Positions 22,017 to 32,930 of a stretch of 64,000 bases of DNA are shown here, in pieces. Source of the DNA: Agrocybe praecox (taxonomy: Eukaryota > Basidiomycota > Agaricomycetes > Agaricales > Agrocybaceae); contig OZ024845.1 in NCBI GenBank assembly GCA_964017145.1, positions 1,116,001 to 1,180,000 of the forward strand, in the 5' to 3' direction. The translations under genes and the position numbers were made by a program. The notes beneath the pieces were generated by a model, which saw only the letters and a program-made list of their open reading frames with translations, did no database searches and was not told the DNA's origin. Each line of letters opens with the position of its first letter. Position 1 is the first letter of the stretch.

Positions 22017-25000
22017 GCACATTTCCCACAATGTGCACATGTATGACTGAGTTTGGAGGGTTTCAGAGGAGGTGGGGGTTCAGTAAAATTAATTAGAGGT
22101 GAAAATGAAAGTCTATCAAAAGTGAGTGCAGAAATTTTTCTGGGAGCAGCTGAGTGTTTTGCATGAAATTCCTTGATTGATTTAGCTGCCCTCTTCAAAT
22201 TTTCAGCAGGTTCCCAAGTACTTTCTTCATTTGGGTAGTTTTTCCATTTAACCAAGTACTGCAGCTTATTTCTGAATAATCTGCTGTCCTTGATGTACTC
22301 AACTTCCCATTCAGGGTTTTCACCTTTGATAACTGGTGGAGGTCTGGAAGGGGGCTTTCTACCAACTGGATCAGGATGATGGGGCATGAGCTTGACCACA
22401 TTAAATACAGGATGGATCTTCATGGTAGGAGGCAATTTCAATTCATAGGCATTTGGACCAACAACTTTATATCTTTTGTCCTCCAATTTCTTGGAAGGCC
22501 TATCAGTCTTTAAGTCCTTGCCATCTAGCCAAACCATGTCCCCAACCTTATACTCAGTAGGTGCACCTCTGTGTCTATCATAGAACTTGGCCATATCATC
22601 AGCAGCTTTTTTGAGTGCAGACTCTGCTTCTTTTCTGGCCTCTTCCATGTTTTTCACAAAGGTATCTACAGTCTCCATCTTGCTGTCTCTAAGAGGTTCT
22701 GTGCCCATTCTGGGATGTCTACCATTATTGAGCATGAAGGGTGTTTGCCTAGTAGATGCTTGAACTCTGTTGTTGTAGGAGAATTCAGCTAAGGACAACC
22801 ATTCTACCGAGTCATCTTGTCTATGGTTTATGAAGAGCCTGAGGTATTGTTCTACTTCTTGATTTACCCTCTCAGTTTGACCATCTGTCTGGGGGTGCTA
22901 GGCTGTAGATGAAGCAATCTGAATACCCAATAAGGAGTTGAGCTCTTTCATGAACTTGGAGACAAACTGGGGACCTCTATCACAGATTATTTTGATAGGT
23001 AGACCATGCAGTTTCCAGACATAGTCCCTGTAGAGCTTAGCAGTACCTTCAGATGTGACCTCATCTGTGGTAGGTATGATATGGATCATCTTGCTAAGCC
23101 TATCTACAACTATCATGATGGCATTGTACCCTTGACACTCAGGTAATCCAGTGATAAAGTCCACAGTAATGGTTTGCCAGACATCAGAAGGAATTTCAGT
23201 AGGAGTCAGGAAGCCAACAGGCTTAGCTGGGAATGTCTTTGTCCTGTTACATCTATCACAGCTTCTAATGTAGGCTGCAATGTAGTGAGACATTCCTGGC
23301 CACCAATAATTTCTAGAGACAAGCTCTATTGTCTTCCATTTTCCTGGATGTCCAGCAATGTAGGCATCATAATGTAGTTCCACAATTTTCCTTCTAAGAT
23401 CTTTGTCCTTGGGAACATACACCTTCCCTCTGTAGAGAATAAGCCCTTGCTCTTCTGCCCATTCCTGGCCTTCTATCTTCTTGGTTGAGGATCCCTTCAA
23501 TTCCTGTACTGCCTTCACAACCTTTTCATCCATGTCCTTTGCTTCTCTGATTTTCTTTAGAAGATCAGTCTCAGGACCAGACAAAATGGTGTGCCCCTGT
23601 TTGAGAGCTTGGATTTTGAAGCAGGAAGGTTTGAGGAGAACTACATTTTCATTATCATTCTCCCCCTTTTTATGATCTGATCTCCTAGACAGAGCATCTG
23701 GCTTCAATGATTTTTTACCAGGCCTATGATGAAGAGAGAAGTCAAATCTGGACAAAAAGAGTGACCATCTGGCCTGCCTTCTGCTTAGCTTCTGGGCAGT
23801 CATGAAGTACTCTAAACTCTTGTGATCTGTCCAGATCTCAAAGGTGTGTTGAGTCCCTTCAAGATAATGTCTCCATTCATCTAGTGCTCTGATAATAGCC
23901 AGCATTTCTTTGTCATGAATCTCATAATTCCTTTCTACTTCAGAGAGAGACTTAGACATAAAGGCCACAGGATGCCATTTCCCATCTGATCCTTCCTGAG
24001 ATAAGACAGCCCCAGTAGCATAATCTGAGCTATCTGCTTCAACTTTATAGGGCTTATTATCATCAGGGAAAACCAAAACAGGGGAGGATGTGACCTTAAG
24101 TTTTAACTGATCAAAGGCTTCCTGATGTCTAAGTCCCCATCTCCAGACTGTTCCCTTCTTTGTCAATTCATGCAGTGGCTTGGCAATGTCTGCAAAATCC
24201 TCTATGAACCTTCTGTAGAAGTTAACAAATCCCAAGAATGATTGAACATCCTTGACATTTTCAGGTTCAGGCCATTTGGAGACTCCCTCTACCTTGACAG
24301 GATATATCTCAATCTTGCCTTGTGAAATGATAAGTCCAAGATATTCAATCTTTTCCTTTTCAAATTCACATTTTTCTGCTTTGAGGTAGAGTTTGTTCTC
24401 TTCTAAGATTTGCAGAACCTTCTTGACTACTTCCCTATGATGTTCAAGAGTCTCAGTGAAGACCAATATGTCATCCATGTACACAATGACCACATTGCCA
24501 TCAATAAGCTCTATGAAAATGTCATTCATCATAGTTTGAAAGGTTGCAGGACTATTGGTTAAGCCAAAGAACATGACCAGTGGTTCAAACAACCCTCTAT
24601 TAGTTCTGAAGGCTGCCTTCCATTCATCTCCTTCCTTAACTCTGACATTATTAAAGCCCCATCTGACATCCAGCTTGGTGAAATACTTGGCTTTGCTGAG
24701 TTTGGTAATAATGTCAGAAATGAGAGGTAGAGGGTAGGAGTTTTTGATAGTCATTTCATTTAGCTTTCTATAGTCCTGTACTAGTCTAAGAGAGCCATCC
24801 TTCTTCTTGACAAAGAAAACAGGGGATGCTATAGGTGACTTGGAAGGTCTAATTCTGCCAGATTTCAGATTTTCCTCTAGAAAGGCATCAAGCTCCTTCT
24901 GCTCTTTAGGTGAAAGAGGATAAACCTTTGATCTATAGGGCTCAGAACCAGGCTTTAACTCAATAGCATGATCCCAAGGCTTTCTATCTGGTAGCCTGTC

Positions 25001-25465
25001 AAAAGATTCCTTTGAGAATACCCCTTTGAATTGATGATAGTGCTTGGGGACAGCTTCTTCAAAGGATTTCTTTGGGGAATCAGCTTTCTGGTGAGATTCT
25101 TCCGCCAGTTTTTGGGACACAGTGGAAGTAGCATTAATAGACTGCCTTTGAGGACGTAGACAAGAAATAAAAATCCTATCCTCAGGCTCAATCTCAGAGT
25201 CAGAGTCAGGTGACTGATCTACAAGATCTACACCTTCATCATCAAACTAAGGAAGCCGTCTTCTTTGTATTGCAGCTAATCTCTGTCTCTTCCTCCTGGC
25301 TCTTATAACCTCCATGTGGCAGTCAGGTGGACATCTAGTGAATTGGATATCCCCTGACTTCCAGTCAACATCTGGGTTGTGTAGATAGAGCCAGGTGTGT
25401 CCAATAATAGCAGTCTTATCTCCCAAGTCTTGAGTAGTACTGGTCACGACAATCTGAAGGGTCAC
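22001..25465 (-). pseudogene. pol: Ty3/gypsy pol (protease remnant, RT, RNase H, integrase, chromodomain), 5'-truncated
   Basis: One minus-strand frame runs from the truncation at about 25,465 to TGA at 22,001. It starts in the end of a retropepsin-like region (GHTWLYLHNPDVDW). Next come reverse transcriptase (FFVKKKDGSLRLVQDYRKLN, catalytic YMDDILVF), RNase H (EADSSDYATGAVLSQ, TDHKSLEYF), integrase (zinc-binding HHCC with CDRCNRTK, core VDFITGLPE and CDRGPQFVS) and a C-terminal chromodomain (YLVKWKNYPNEESTWEP). That last feature puts it among the chromoviruses common in fungi. Two in-frame stops interrupt it: TAG at 25,247-25,249, and TAG at 22,898-22,900 where relatives have Tyr in the STAYHPQTDG block. 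Gag and the 5' LTR are missing. The frame is otherwise open for more than 1,100 codons, so decay is recent. Confidence 0.95.
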
Positions 25466-25469
25466 TACT

Positions 25470-26106
25470 ACTGGTCTAATCAGCTTCTAACCTGGGAGGA
25501 ATTGATGATGGATGATGCGAATGAGTATGAGGCAATCAATATTCTCCATCGATACATGAGATACATTCCTCCTTTGGATCCCGAGTCATTATCTCCAAAT
25601 CTGCAGCTCAAGGACAAGGATAAAATCATGTACAGCAATCTGCTTGGAAAGGATGCAGTTGATGAAAATTTCTTTCGCTCTGATGTATCTTCCGCAGCTC
25701 TGAATTTCTTGATGGGATTGTGCACTGTAAGCAAGAGTCCTTTACCAGAGAACTGGGACCTATTCCAAGTATGCCGATTTCCCTTAGCTGGTAGCGGGGG
25801 TAAAGATACATCAAAAAAATATGCTCGCATGACTCTTATATTTTTATGCTCAATATGAGACACCCATCTACTGTGGAATGGAGTCTTGGTGTAAAGACCG
25901 CCTCATCGGCTCTTATGATATGCAGATATGAGGATAATATGGGCAACTACAAAATCTGTTGGGAACTGCTTCAAAAAGGAATTCAATTCCAAGTTCTATT
26001 TCCCAACACTGGATACAAGGAACCAATGCATGTCTACCAACCTTACATACATTTCAGAACTGCAGGCTATGTTTTTAATGCAGCTGATTACGAATTGTAC
26101 CGCTGA
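25470..26106 (+). pseudogene. Unrecognised coding remnant beyond the gypsy truncation point
   Basis: Where gypsy similarity stops, a plus-strand frame starts abruptly (YYWSNQLLTWEELMMDD, then HRYMRYIPPLDPESLSP) and stays open to about 25,770. A second piece (YEDNMGNYKICWELLQKGIQ to YVFNAADYELYR, stop at 26,106) follows after possible introns. The composition and acidic/aromatic pattern look like real protein, but I do not recognise the family. The first exon has no start of its own; its first codons come from antisense gypsy sequence. Confidence 0.4.
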
Positions 26107-27055
26107 AAGACGATTTTTCTGTCGGTGATTTATGCTTTGCCAATCACACAAAACACAACCAACAACAAAATCCAGAGAAAGAGTGGGCTAAGCCTAGATA
26201 AGACGACTCTCTCCCTGTGAGTTCGGGGGTGGGAATAAAGTTACTTTGTTCCTAGGAATGGTTTGTTGGTGTAAAGATCGTATAGGTTTAAGAGTTTGTG
26301 ATGAGCTTTTGTCCTAGACAAAAGTTTGAGATTGAATAAGAGAGTAGAAATCAAAGTGAACGTATTCCACTTTGAAATCAGAGTAAACGTCGAAAAAGAA
26401 GAGAATAATCGAAGCTTAGAACATTTTCCAAGCTATAGAATTGACTGCTGAGACTGAGAATTGACTGAATGAATACTGAACTGAAAAATAGCTGCTTGAA
26501 TCAGTACAATTGTCCTATGATAGGGGTGTACTTCTTGTCCTCTACTTTACAGGATCTAACTAGTTTTTATACTACAAATCCTACAAGGTATGAGTAATCA
26601 ATGACAAGTAAGGTTGAAACAAATGACAAAGAATAAGGGGTTAAATGAATAAGCTGACTGAGCGAGTGAGTCAGGAATGACAAAGAAATGGGTTAAAACG
26701 ATGGAAAAGAAGGAGAAAACTGTCCATCGATCGATGAAATGACTAAGAAATGAATAAGAATGAGTAATAAATAAAAAGGTTGACTAATGCGCAGCAAAGA
26801 ATGACCAAGCACGTCTTCTTGAATGATAAATCGATCATAGTTGACTTGACGATTAGTGAAATCGATGGATGGAAGGAATCGAGCTATTTCCAGCTGATAG
26901 ATTGCTATATTTGGCGGATGTAACCTTAGCGTAGCTGCATTGTTGATGTATCAGTTCCTGTGACTCATAGTGACTCGTGATAGGCATGTGACATCGAATC
27001 ATGTGTTTGGAATGATGGTTGCACAGCCGCTTGATGGCCTAGGCTTTGCATGATG
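26107..27055. other. Non-coding, AT-rich
   Basis: No gene or terminal repeat recognised. A stretch of GAATGACAAAGAA-like words at 26,590-26,780 is mildly repetitive. Confidence 0.4.
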
Positions 27056-27538
27056 TCATCGAAGTCTTTTGATGGAGTAGATGGGATGCGACAGATTTAG
27101 ATAAGTGGTGAATATGCTGTGTCGTCGTGTGATGTAAGCGTAGGCATATCTTATCTTCTGCATGATGCTGAGGGACACTTGTGATTGTGGGATAGCAATA
27201 CGGGGTCTTGTGAATAATGCCAGTGCTGATTTCCTGGTGGTCGTTACTGCGAAAACTATAATTCCTCGTTCATAATGCACGATTTCCTCGAGGCAAATGA
27301 TTTTTGATGTGTCGCCCGGCTGAATTCTGTATGTAAAACTGATGGTGTCTCCTTCTTGAAAAATGTGATCCTCTGTGTAATGTGTCGCTAGCCAATATTC
27401 ACAATTTTTGTTTGCATCAAAAACTCCGGCAATTTGAATAAATGGATATATTGAGGCTTTGTTGATTTTCTGAGGTCCGGAAGAATTGGCGACATCCTTG
27501 GACTGTTGAACAAAGGATTGGACAGAAGGGGAAGACAT
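27056..27538 (-). CDS. Hypothetical 160-residue protein
   Basis: An ATG at 27,538 opens MSSPSVQSFVQQSKDVANSS and continues with a beta-rich segment (SIYPFIQIAGVFDANKNC, EGDTISFTYRIQPGDTSK). The end is basic (RHSIFTTYLNLSHP, then IKRLR) and stops at 27,056. I recognise no domain; the pattern could suit a small beta-barrel. No intron is needed. Neighbouring frames are broken genes, so this may belong to the same transposon-rich block. Confidence 0.45.
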   Translation of the reverse strand: MSSPSVQSFVQQSKDVANSSGPQKINKASIYPFIQIAGVFDANKNCEYWLATHYTEDHIFQEGDTISFTYRIQPGDTSKIICLEEIVHYERGIIVFAVTTTRKSALALFTRPRIAIPQSQVSLSIMQKIRYAYAYITRRHSIFTTYLNLSHPIYSIKRLR

Positions 27539-27811
27539 TTTCAAAGGTGAACACGTAAGACAATGAACGTTGAGAGGAAAGAATGAATCACCGTGGATCG
27601 TGGTGACGGTTTCATGACTTGGGCCTGGAATGAATAGATTTCGGAAGAATTGGTGCCTTATTTGTTGCGACAGAGTCGTGATGGTAAATTAAAATGGAGA
27701 ATTATGAAAAAGGAAATATTGAAATTTAAAAATAAACAATTGATCTCTTATGCAATTTCAGGTTCGTTCATGTTCAATCAAATATGACGCATGACACCGC
27801 CAGGATCAACG

Positions 27812-28353
27812 AGCATTGCTTAGCAACAATGAGATAGCAAAAAAGGCTCTGAAAACTGGGGGTATTGTTTGGAGGTTGTCTGTTAACTGCAGCTTTGATG
27901 ATGTTTTATCCAGCAAGTGGAAGCATACAGACACTTGTGTTGAGTACAAGCCCAATGATAGGAAAGGCTACTTTGATGATGTTTGCTCAGAAGCAGAAAT
28001 GGATGTTATATGTGGTGCATACAGATGTGAACAAGGTATGAAATTCTTTGAAAATAAAATAAAATACTAATACTAATCATTATTTTAGCTGAAAAGATTG
28101 AAATCATCATTAAGTCCTGGTGGCCAACGGACAAAACATGGAAAGCAAATGTAGCATACCCTTTTTGGACTGAATAACTTGAAGCATGGTTTAACAAGTG
28201 TATACAAAGTATTCGAAGAGGTGACACTAAACCATTGACACAGTCTGAATAGAGATTAAGTGTGCGCATAAACAGAAACCAGCGCAGGCTTTCCAAGAAG
28301 CTTGAAGACCATTCAGAAAGATTTTTGGATCAACTTCATATGGGTGGATTGTA
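27812..28353 (+). pseudogene. Unrecognised gene with two nonsense changes
   Basis: The frame NNEIAKKALKTGGIVWRLSV continues through KWKHTDTCVEYKP to CGAYRCEQ, then an intron (about 28,036-28,088, GTATGA...TTTTAG), then IEIIIKSWWPTDKTWKANVA. It is interrupted by TAA at about 28,176 and TAG at about 28,250. Both sit where CAA or CAG (Gln) would fit, that is, a single C-to-T change each. The rest (RNQRRLSKKLEDHSERFLDQ, then LHMGGL) stays in frame. Function unknown. Confidence 0.4.
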
Positions 28354-28818
28354 GTTCTTTTGTCAAAAGCTGAGTGCTCATTAATATTTTAATCCTTGTA
28401 TCTACTTCTGTTGCTCTGACCTTCTTGCCTGCTTTTCATGAATGCCTTTGTTTTTTTTTTGAGTTTTGCCTTGCCTATGTACATACAGCACTGTTTATTA
28501 GACTACATTACTTTTTTTTTTGTACCCACAAGTATGATAAGTATGTTATTGTTTTTTTGCGCTTTTTTCTTTCTTGCCTGCTCTCATTTTGTGTGACTTA
28601 TACTAACAAGGTAAATTCAAGAATACCATTCAACATCCATTATTAAAGGACCTCAAAACAAACAACACAACAGCTTCAACGCTTACTATCACCATTCACT
28701 ATATTTCAACTCTTTTTTTGCTTTCATTCCTTTGTTCGTCAATCTTCGGATTCTGTTTTAGCAGGGCCATTTGAGTCTCCCACAAAGTTGGCATTGATAT
28801 TAAATTCTACATCTAAAT
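28354..28818. other. Intergenic, T-rich
   Basis: No gene seen. Open frames here are T-rich low-complexity translations. Confidence 0.4.
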
Positions 28819-29683
28819 CTATTTTTTACCATTAATGATTGCTCTAAGAGCGTTATATCTATTGATGTAATCCCTCTGCTTTTCTACCAACGACTTCATA
28901 CTTTCATTCAAAAACTCTATTTCTTCTTGAATAAATTTAGCTTCTTGAATTGCTGCCTCCAACTTTGCCTCCTTGCTATTGTTCATGGCTGGCTCCAACT
29001 TTACTTCATGGCCATAGGAAATACTGCTTTTGTCCATTGCTGGCTCCAACTTTACCTCATCACTATTATGAAATAGCTTGAGTGGGGAAATGAATCTGAC
29101 CCGTTTTGCTGATGGCTCAGGATTATTCAGACTATCGTCTCTTTTTGATGATCCTCTAGATTTAGGTGGAGTATTGCATGCTTCGTCCATCATTTTCCAC
29201 CTAGTCTAAACAACACACATTATCTGTATCAGTGATCGAAACAGTGGTTTTCAAAAATACTTCATCATTGAAAGAAGGAGGCTTGTTATAATTTCTCTCA
29301 TAATAATCAACTATTGCTGACCAGCCATATATTCTGTGGTCTGGAACAGGAGAGAGACTAAGACTCTTGGATGGCAAATATTCTGGAATTGCACTGCTGA
29401 CATCTAGTGGCCCAGAGAGTAGAGATGACAGTGGAGATGAGTCATAGAATGCCACTGTCTTCTTGTCTGCGACATTGATCTTTGTAGCAGGCAGTTTTGA
29501 TTGCAGGCCTTGCAGGCCCGTTCTCTGATCTGTCTGTTCTATAATTAGTACAGAGCATCAAAATCTCATAAAAATATTTACCCTTCTAAAGAACACATCG
29601 TTAACCTCATAAAGTTCCTTTTGAGGGGTTTCTGGAACTTCAGAGAGCTCACGCTTTATTTTTCGCTTTTTGGGAATCATGTT
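28819..29683 (-). CDS. Hypothetical protein with nuclear-localisation-like N-terminus and coiled coil
   Basis: The ATG at 29,683 starts MIPKKRKIKRELSEVPETP, whose PKKRKIKR resembles a classical monopartite nuclear localisation signal. After an intron (GTAAAT...TTATAG, about 29,538-29,580) it continues through VAFYDSSPLSSLLSGPLDVS, DHRIYGWSAIVDYYERNYNK and VFLKTTVSITDTDN to a stop near 29,201. A second minus frame just below (29,193-28,819) encodes a low-complexity region with a repeated EVKLEPAM motif and a probable coiled coil (EAKFIQEEIEFLNESMKSLV). Joining them needs a very short intron or a frame lesion, so one gene or two adjacent ones is open. Confidence 0.4.
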
Positions 29684-29823
29684 TGATATGTGAGAAGCGG
29701 TGATGATCAAATTAGGCACTAAATGACATATTTTTCGTGGGAAGCTAAATCAAGTCAGCTCACTAGAGTCAAAAAACAAACTCTATTAGTTGTTTAGTCA
29801 AACCCACATTCTATGTTCTTATC

Positions 29824-30018
29824 ATGTCATTGTATAATCAGTCCCACATGTCTCCTTTAAATCTGCAAAATCAAATTACCAACCTGGTGGCTGCAGTGGA
29901 TGCATCAATGGATGCCAAGCGCAATCCCGGCATAGCAGAGCTTCGAAAGCTGATGCTGCGTCTGGACTCAAGTGTTCGCAATTTTGATGGCAATTTGCAT
30001 TGTTACAGGGTCCGCAAT
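29824..30018 (+). CDS. Coiled-coil gene, 5' exon (split by the KDZ element)
   Basis: The ATG at 29,824 opens MSLYNQSHMSPLNLQNQ and continues through a helical segment (AELRKLMLRLDSSVRNF) to HCYRVRN, where the KDZ transposon begins. The last seven bases, CCGCAAT, are the left target duplication. The frame resumes at 51,365 on the far side of the element. If the element and one CCGCAAT copy are ignored, the exon reads through without a break (HCYRVRN followed by DAKVIGLEVEV). It lies just upstream of the Plavaka-like transposase on the same strand and may be its companion ORF. Confidence 0.6.
30012..30018. repeat. Left target-site duplication of the KDZ element
   Basis: CCGCAAT here and at 51,358-51,364, flanking the 21.3-kb element exactly. 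Confidence 0.85.
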
Positions 30019-30445
30019 CACCCTTTGAAGGTATATTGATGTATCAAATCTGGCAATTTGGCCTTTTTTTGATACATCATAGTGAGCAACTGCCCAGCCC
30101 GGCAATATGTAGGGAGTGTGCCGCAGGCATAGAGCAAATGCTCTTGACAAACATATACAAATAAGCCTCATTTTGAGTGTTGGCAGGTGCATTTAGCTAT
30201 TGCAGGCGTAGTGGTGTTGTATTGCGGGCGCCAACTGGGCTATATGTGTTTTATAAATATTTTCTGAATTTTTGGCGCTCTTTGCGCCCCAAAAATAGGA
30301 CGGGAAGGGATGGATGGCTCAGGATGACTTTGGATGACATTTATAAATATCGCACTAGGCACCATTGGCGTTGCGATATATTTAGAGCACTTGATATAAT
30401 TAGTTTGATCAGTTTCTGCTTGATCGCCCTATATTTGTATATTTA
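30019..30445 (+). repeat. Left terminal inverted repeat of the KDZ element
   Basis: Matches 50,925-51,357 in inverted orientation. It contains the subterminal hairpin, the GCCGCAGGCATAGAGCAAAT block and a GCGCCCCAAAAATAGG block. The apparent ORF beginning MLAGAFSYCRR arises from the repeat on both sides and is not taken as a gene. Confidence 0.85.
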
Positions 30446-30829
30446 GAACACTCAATATAACTAGTTTAATCAGTTCCTAGTAATGGCTATGTTAAGAATG
30501 GAACTGATTACATCATATCACCTGATGAATTGTCTTACAAATGGTCGCTAAATATAGATATCCTAGGCCTTGGCTATTGCATAACTCATCTTGATTATCA
30601 CCATATGATGGTTTCTTAAAACATATCCAAATTTGGCTGGCAAGAAAAGCATAAATTCATATAGTAGGAGCAACACTTCATAAGGTATTTTAAACACAAA
30701 AGGTAGTGAAAGGTCTAAAAATACGACAACAATCCTCCACATATTCCAACCAACTCTTGCGCGCTGCCTCTCCCTCGTCCTGTGCTGCGACCAGCCAGTG
30801 CGGACAGATTTATGCATCAAGTTCTGGTA

Positions 30830-31622
30830 ATTGCCCAATTAAGGTGATGCATCCACAGTGGCCATGGCCTAGTTGCCCAAATTCATGTATCAAGCCCTCT
30901 GGCTGGCTTATTGTGACTGTTTGTGACTTATCACCTGATAGTTATGTGTTTATATTTGATGGGATCAAAATCCATGCACATGACTTTTTGCTTGCCTCTA
31001 TTTACATGTTTGGGCTCCACTCATATGTTTATATGGCCTCAAATACAAACAAATAATAAATAATGATGTCAGCAGGCAGGGGCATGCAGGATACAAAACA
31101 CACAAGGCCATTGAGTGATGTCACATCCAAACAACCCAATAAGGCAAGAGGACTTTGGACTTTGAGCTTTTGAGATAAAGGCCTTTCATGCATGATAGAT
31201 GGGACTGTGATAAGACTAGATAAAAGATAAGTCTATTTTTAGCGCGATCTAATTTTAGAACACTTTACATATTTGGTTAGTTCAAGCCTAAAATGGTATA
31301 GAACACATTTTTTGATGATTTTAGAATTCATTTTTGGCTTGCTATAAATATTTCAATCTTTTATTTTGATTTGTATCCAGCTTTCTGCGGATATTTTGTG
31401 TTTTGTGGCTGAACCGTTGATGATTATATAATAAAAAATATTTAGCATAACTTTTGAATTTTTCTCTACAACTTTGATTTTTGGTGGCTGTGCACCAAAT
31501 CACATGACTTTCACATGACTTTCACATGACTACAGCTCTCTAGCCACTGTTGGTCACCCTGATACATGACTTTGGGCCTTGTGGCCATTTCCACTGTGGA
31601 TGCATCACCTTAATTGGGCAAC
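30830..31622. mobile_element. MITE 1 (TA target, 793 bp)
   Basis: Ends are inverted copies of (A/G)TTGCCCAATTAAGGTGATGC, continuing with ATCCACAGTGG, flanked by TA on both sides (30,828-30,829 and 31,623-31,624). That is the pattern of a Tc1/mariner-like non-autonomous element. Its centre is an inverted, diverged copy of the centre of MITE 2 (32,931-33,759). It holds no ORF. It lies just beyond the 3' end of the minus-strand cargo gene. Confidence 0.8.
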
Positions 31623-32310
31623 TACTAGGAACTCATGCATGATTCTGTCAGTAGTTAGTGGCTGCGACGCCCCAATAGAATAGTGCTACCAATATAACAA
31701 GGGTACCGTTGGGTCCAGTCTTGCGAAAGTTATCCCAATCTCCGTTGAACAGTGAGAGGTCGATTGCGCCGTTTGTGATATGCCATTCAGGTTGAAGCGA
31801 GGTATACCAGGCAATGAATTTCTCGGAGAATGTCGCGCAATTGAGACGAGGGCAATAGTTCGCGTTACGGTGACGTTTCATCCATATTCCAACCTCTTCT
31901 GGGCGCTTCTTTGCAGGGAGCGCACAAGTCTGTTCCGATGGCGCAGCAATCGAATATGCTGACCAAATCCTAAGCAGTTCGCGCCATTCGCTTCCAAGAT
32001 CTGCAGACTCTAATGTTTCCATCCCTTTTGCCAACCATGGAATTGACGACTCGGAGATGTGTTGAGAATCAGAGATGGTCTGTGTGGCAACCAGTGAGGA
32101 CGTGATGGGTGCAGGCAGAGAGTTGTCGAGCAAGGTGGGCTGGGAGGGTCCTGGGGTAGTACCCTGTACCTGTGGTACAGGCGAGGTTGATGGTTCGAAG
32201 TCAATTCGTGCACGTTTCGTGGCAGGAAGCAAGTCACAAGGAACCCCAGTCGAAAGAACGTCGGCATTCCTCTTTGAGCCAACATAGGGTGCATTGGAAG
32301 GTGGGTCAAT

Positions 32311-32399
32311 ACCGGACTGCAATCGCGCACCGGAATATAAGTGGGACTTCGGTCCTTTGATTTAAAAAAAATAAAAAAAATAAAAAAAATAAAAAAAAA
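32311..32399 (+). mobile_element. SINE-like retroposon insertion with (A8T)n tail
   Basis: An 89-bp insert begins ACCGGACTGCAATCGCGCAC, contains the hairpin GGAC-TTCG-GTCC (32,344-32,355) and ends in an AAAAAAAAT tail repeated three times plus a final A-run. It is flanked by a perfect 15-bp duplication, GGAAGGTGGGTCAAT, at 32,296-32,310 and 32,400-32,414. A 15-bp duplication plus an A-rich tail is typical of LINE-driven retroposition. The 104 bp gained (insert plus one duplication) shifts the frame of the minus-strand cargo gene; without it, codon phase matches on both sides. Confidence 0.8.
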
Positions 32400-32930
32400 G
32401 GAAGGTGGGTCAATGGCTTCAGTGGGCAGATCAGCAGGGAGAGCTTGCGGCAAGGGTGCTGGAGAAACATTAGGGGTGTTCGGAGGTGAAGATGCCGGGC
32501 GCTGGGATACCGTGGACAATGCAGCAGGGGTGATGGGTGAAGTGATGGGTGATGAGTGGACGATAGGTGTGGAGGACCTGTCTGGATCAGGAAGCGAAGA
32601 GGACGAGTTACGTAGAGAAGGAGACAAAACCGAAATGAGCGCAGAAAGTGGTGCCGATCCTGAAGAAACGTTGGTCACAGTGGATGTCGGTCCATCTCCG
32701 GCACAGATATAAGGAGGAGGTGGGGACACACAATGTACTTGAGAGCTGGTTGATGGTTTGTTGCTCTCATGACGGAGGACTTCGTCAACACTGACGTTGG
32801 GATCGAAATCCAAGTTGGACAGTGCCAACTCCTGATCTTCTGAGTTGAGAGTGCGAGCGCGGCATTCATCAAGACCTGTAGGTTACATTAGATCACCTGT
32901 AGCAGTCAGTTGATGTCTTCATATGTGGTG

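Noticed and set aside
22898..22900. TAG in gypsy pol as programmed readthrough
   Set aside because: It lies inside the integrase core region at a conserved Tyr position, not at a domain boundary; a simple mutation is more likely.
30177..30446. 90-residue ORF (MLAGAFSYCRRSGVV...), also present inverted at 50,834-51,199
   Set aside because: It lies wholly in the inverted terminal repeats of the KDZ element, begins on a non-ATG codon context and has no protein-like conservation beyond that of the DNA repeat.
32341..32712. 123-residue plus ORF starting MGLRSFDLKKIKKIKKIKK
   Set aside because: Antisense shadow of the Ser/Pro-rich exon and the (A8T)n tail.
32010..32828. 272-residue minus ORF as one protein, including a FFFIFFIFF stretch
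   Set aside because: The Phe/Ile run is the antisense translation of the SINE-like A-rich tail; the true frame continues in the 31,648-32,322 ORF after removing the insert.
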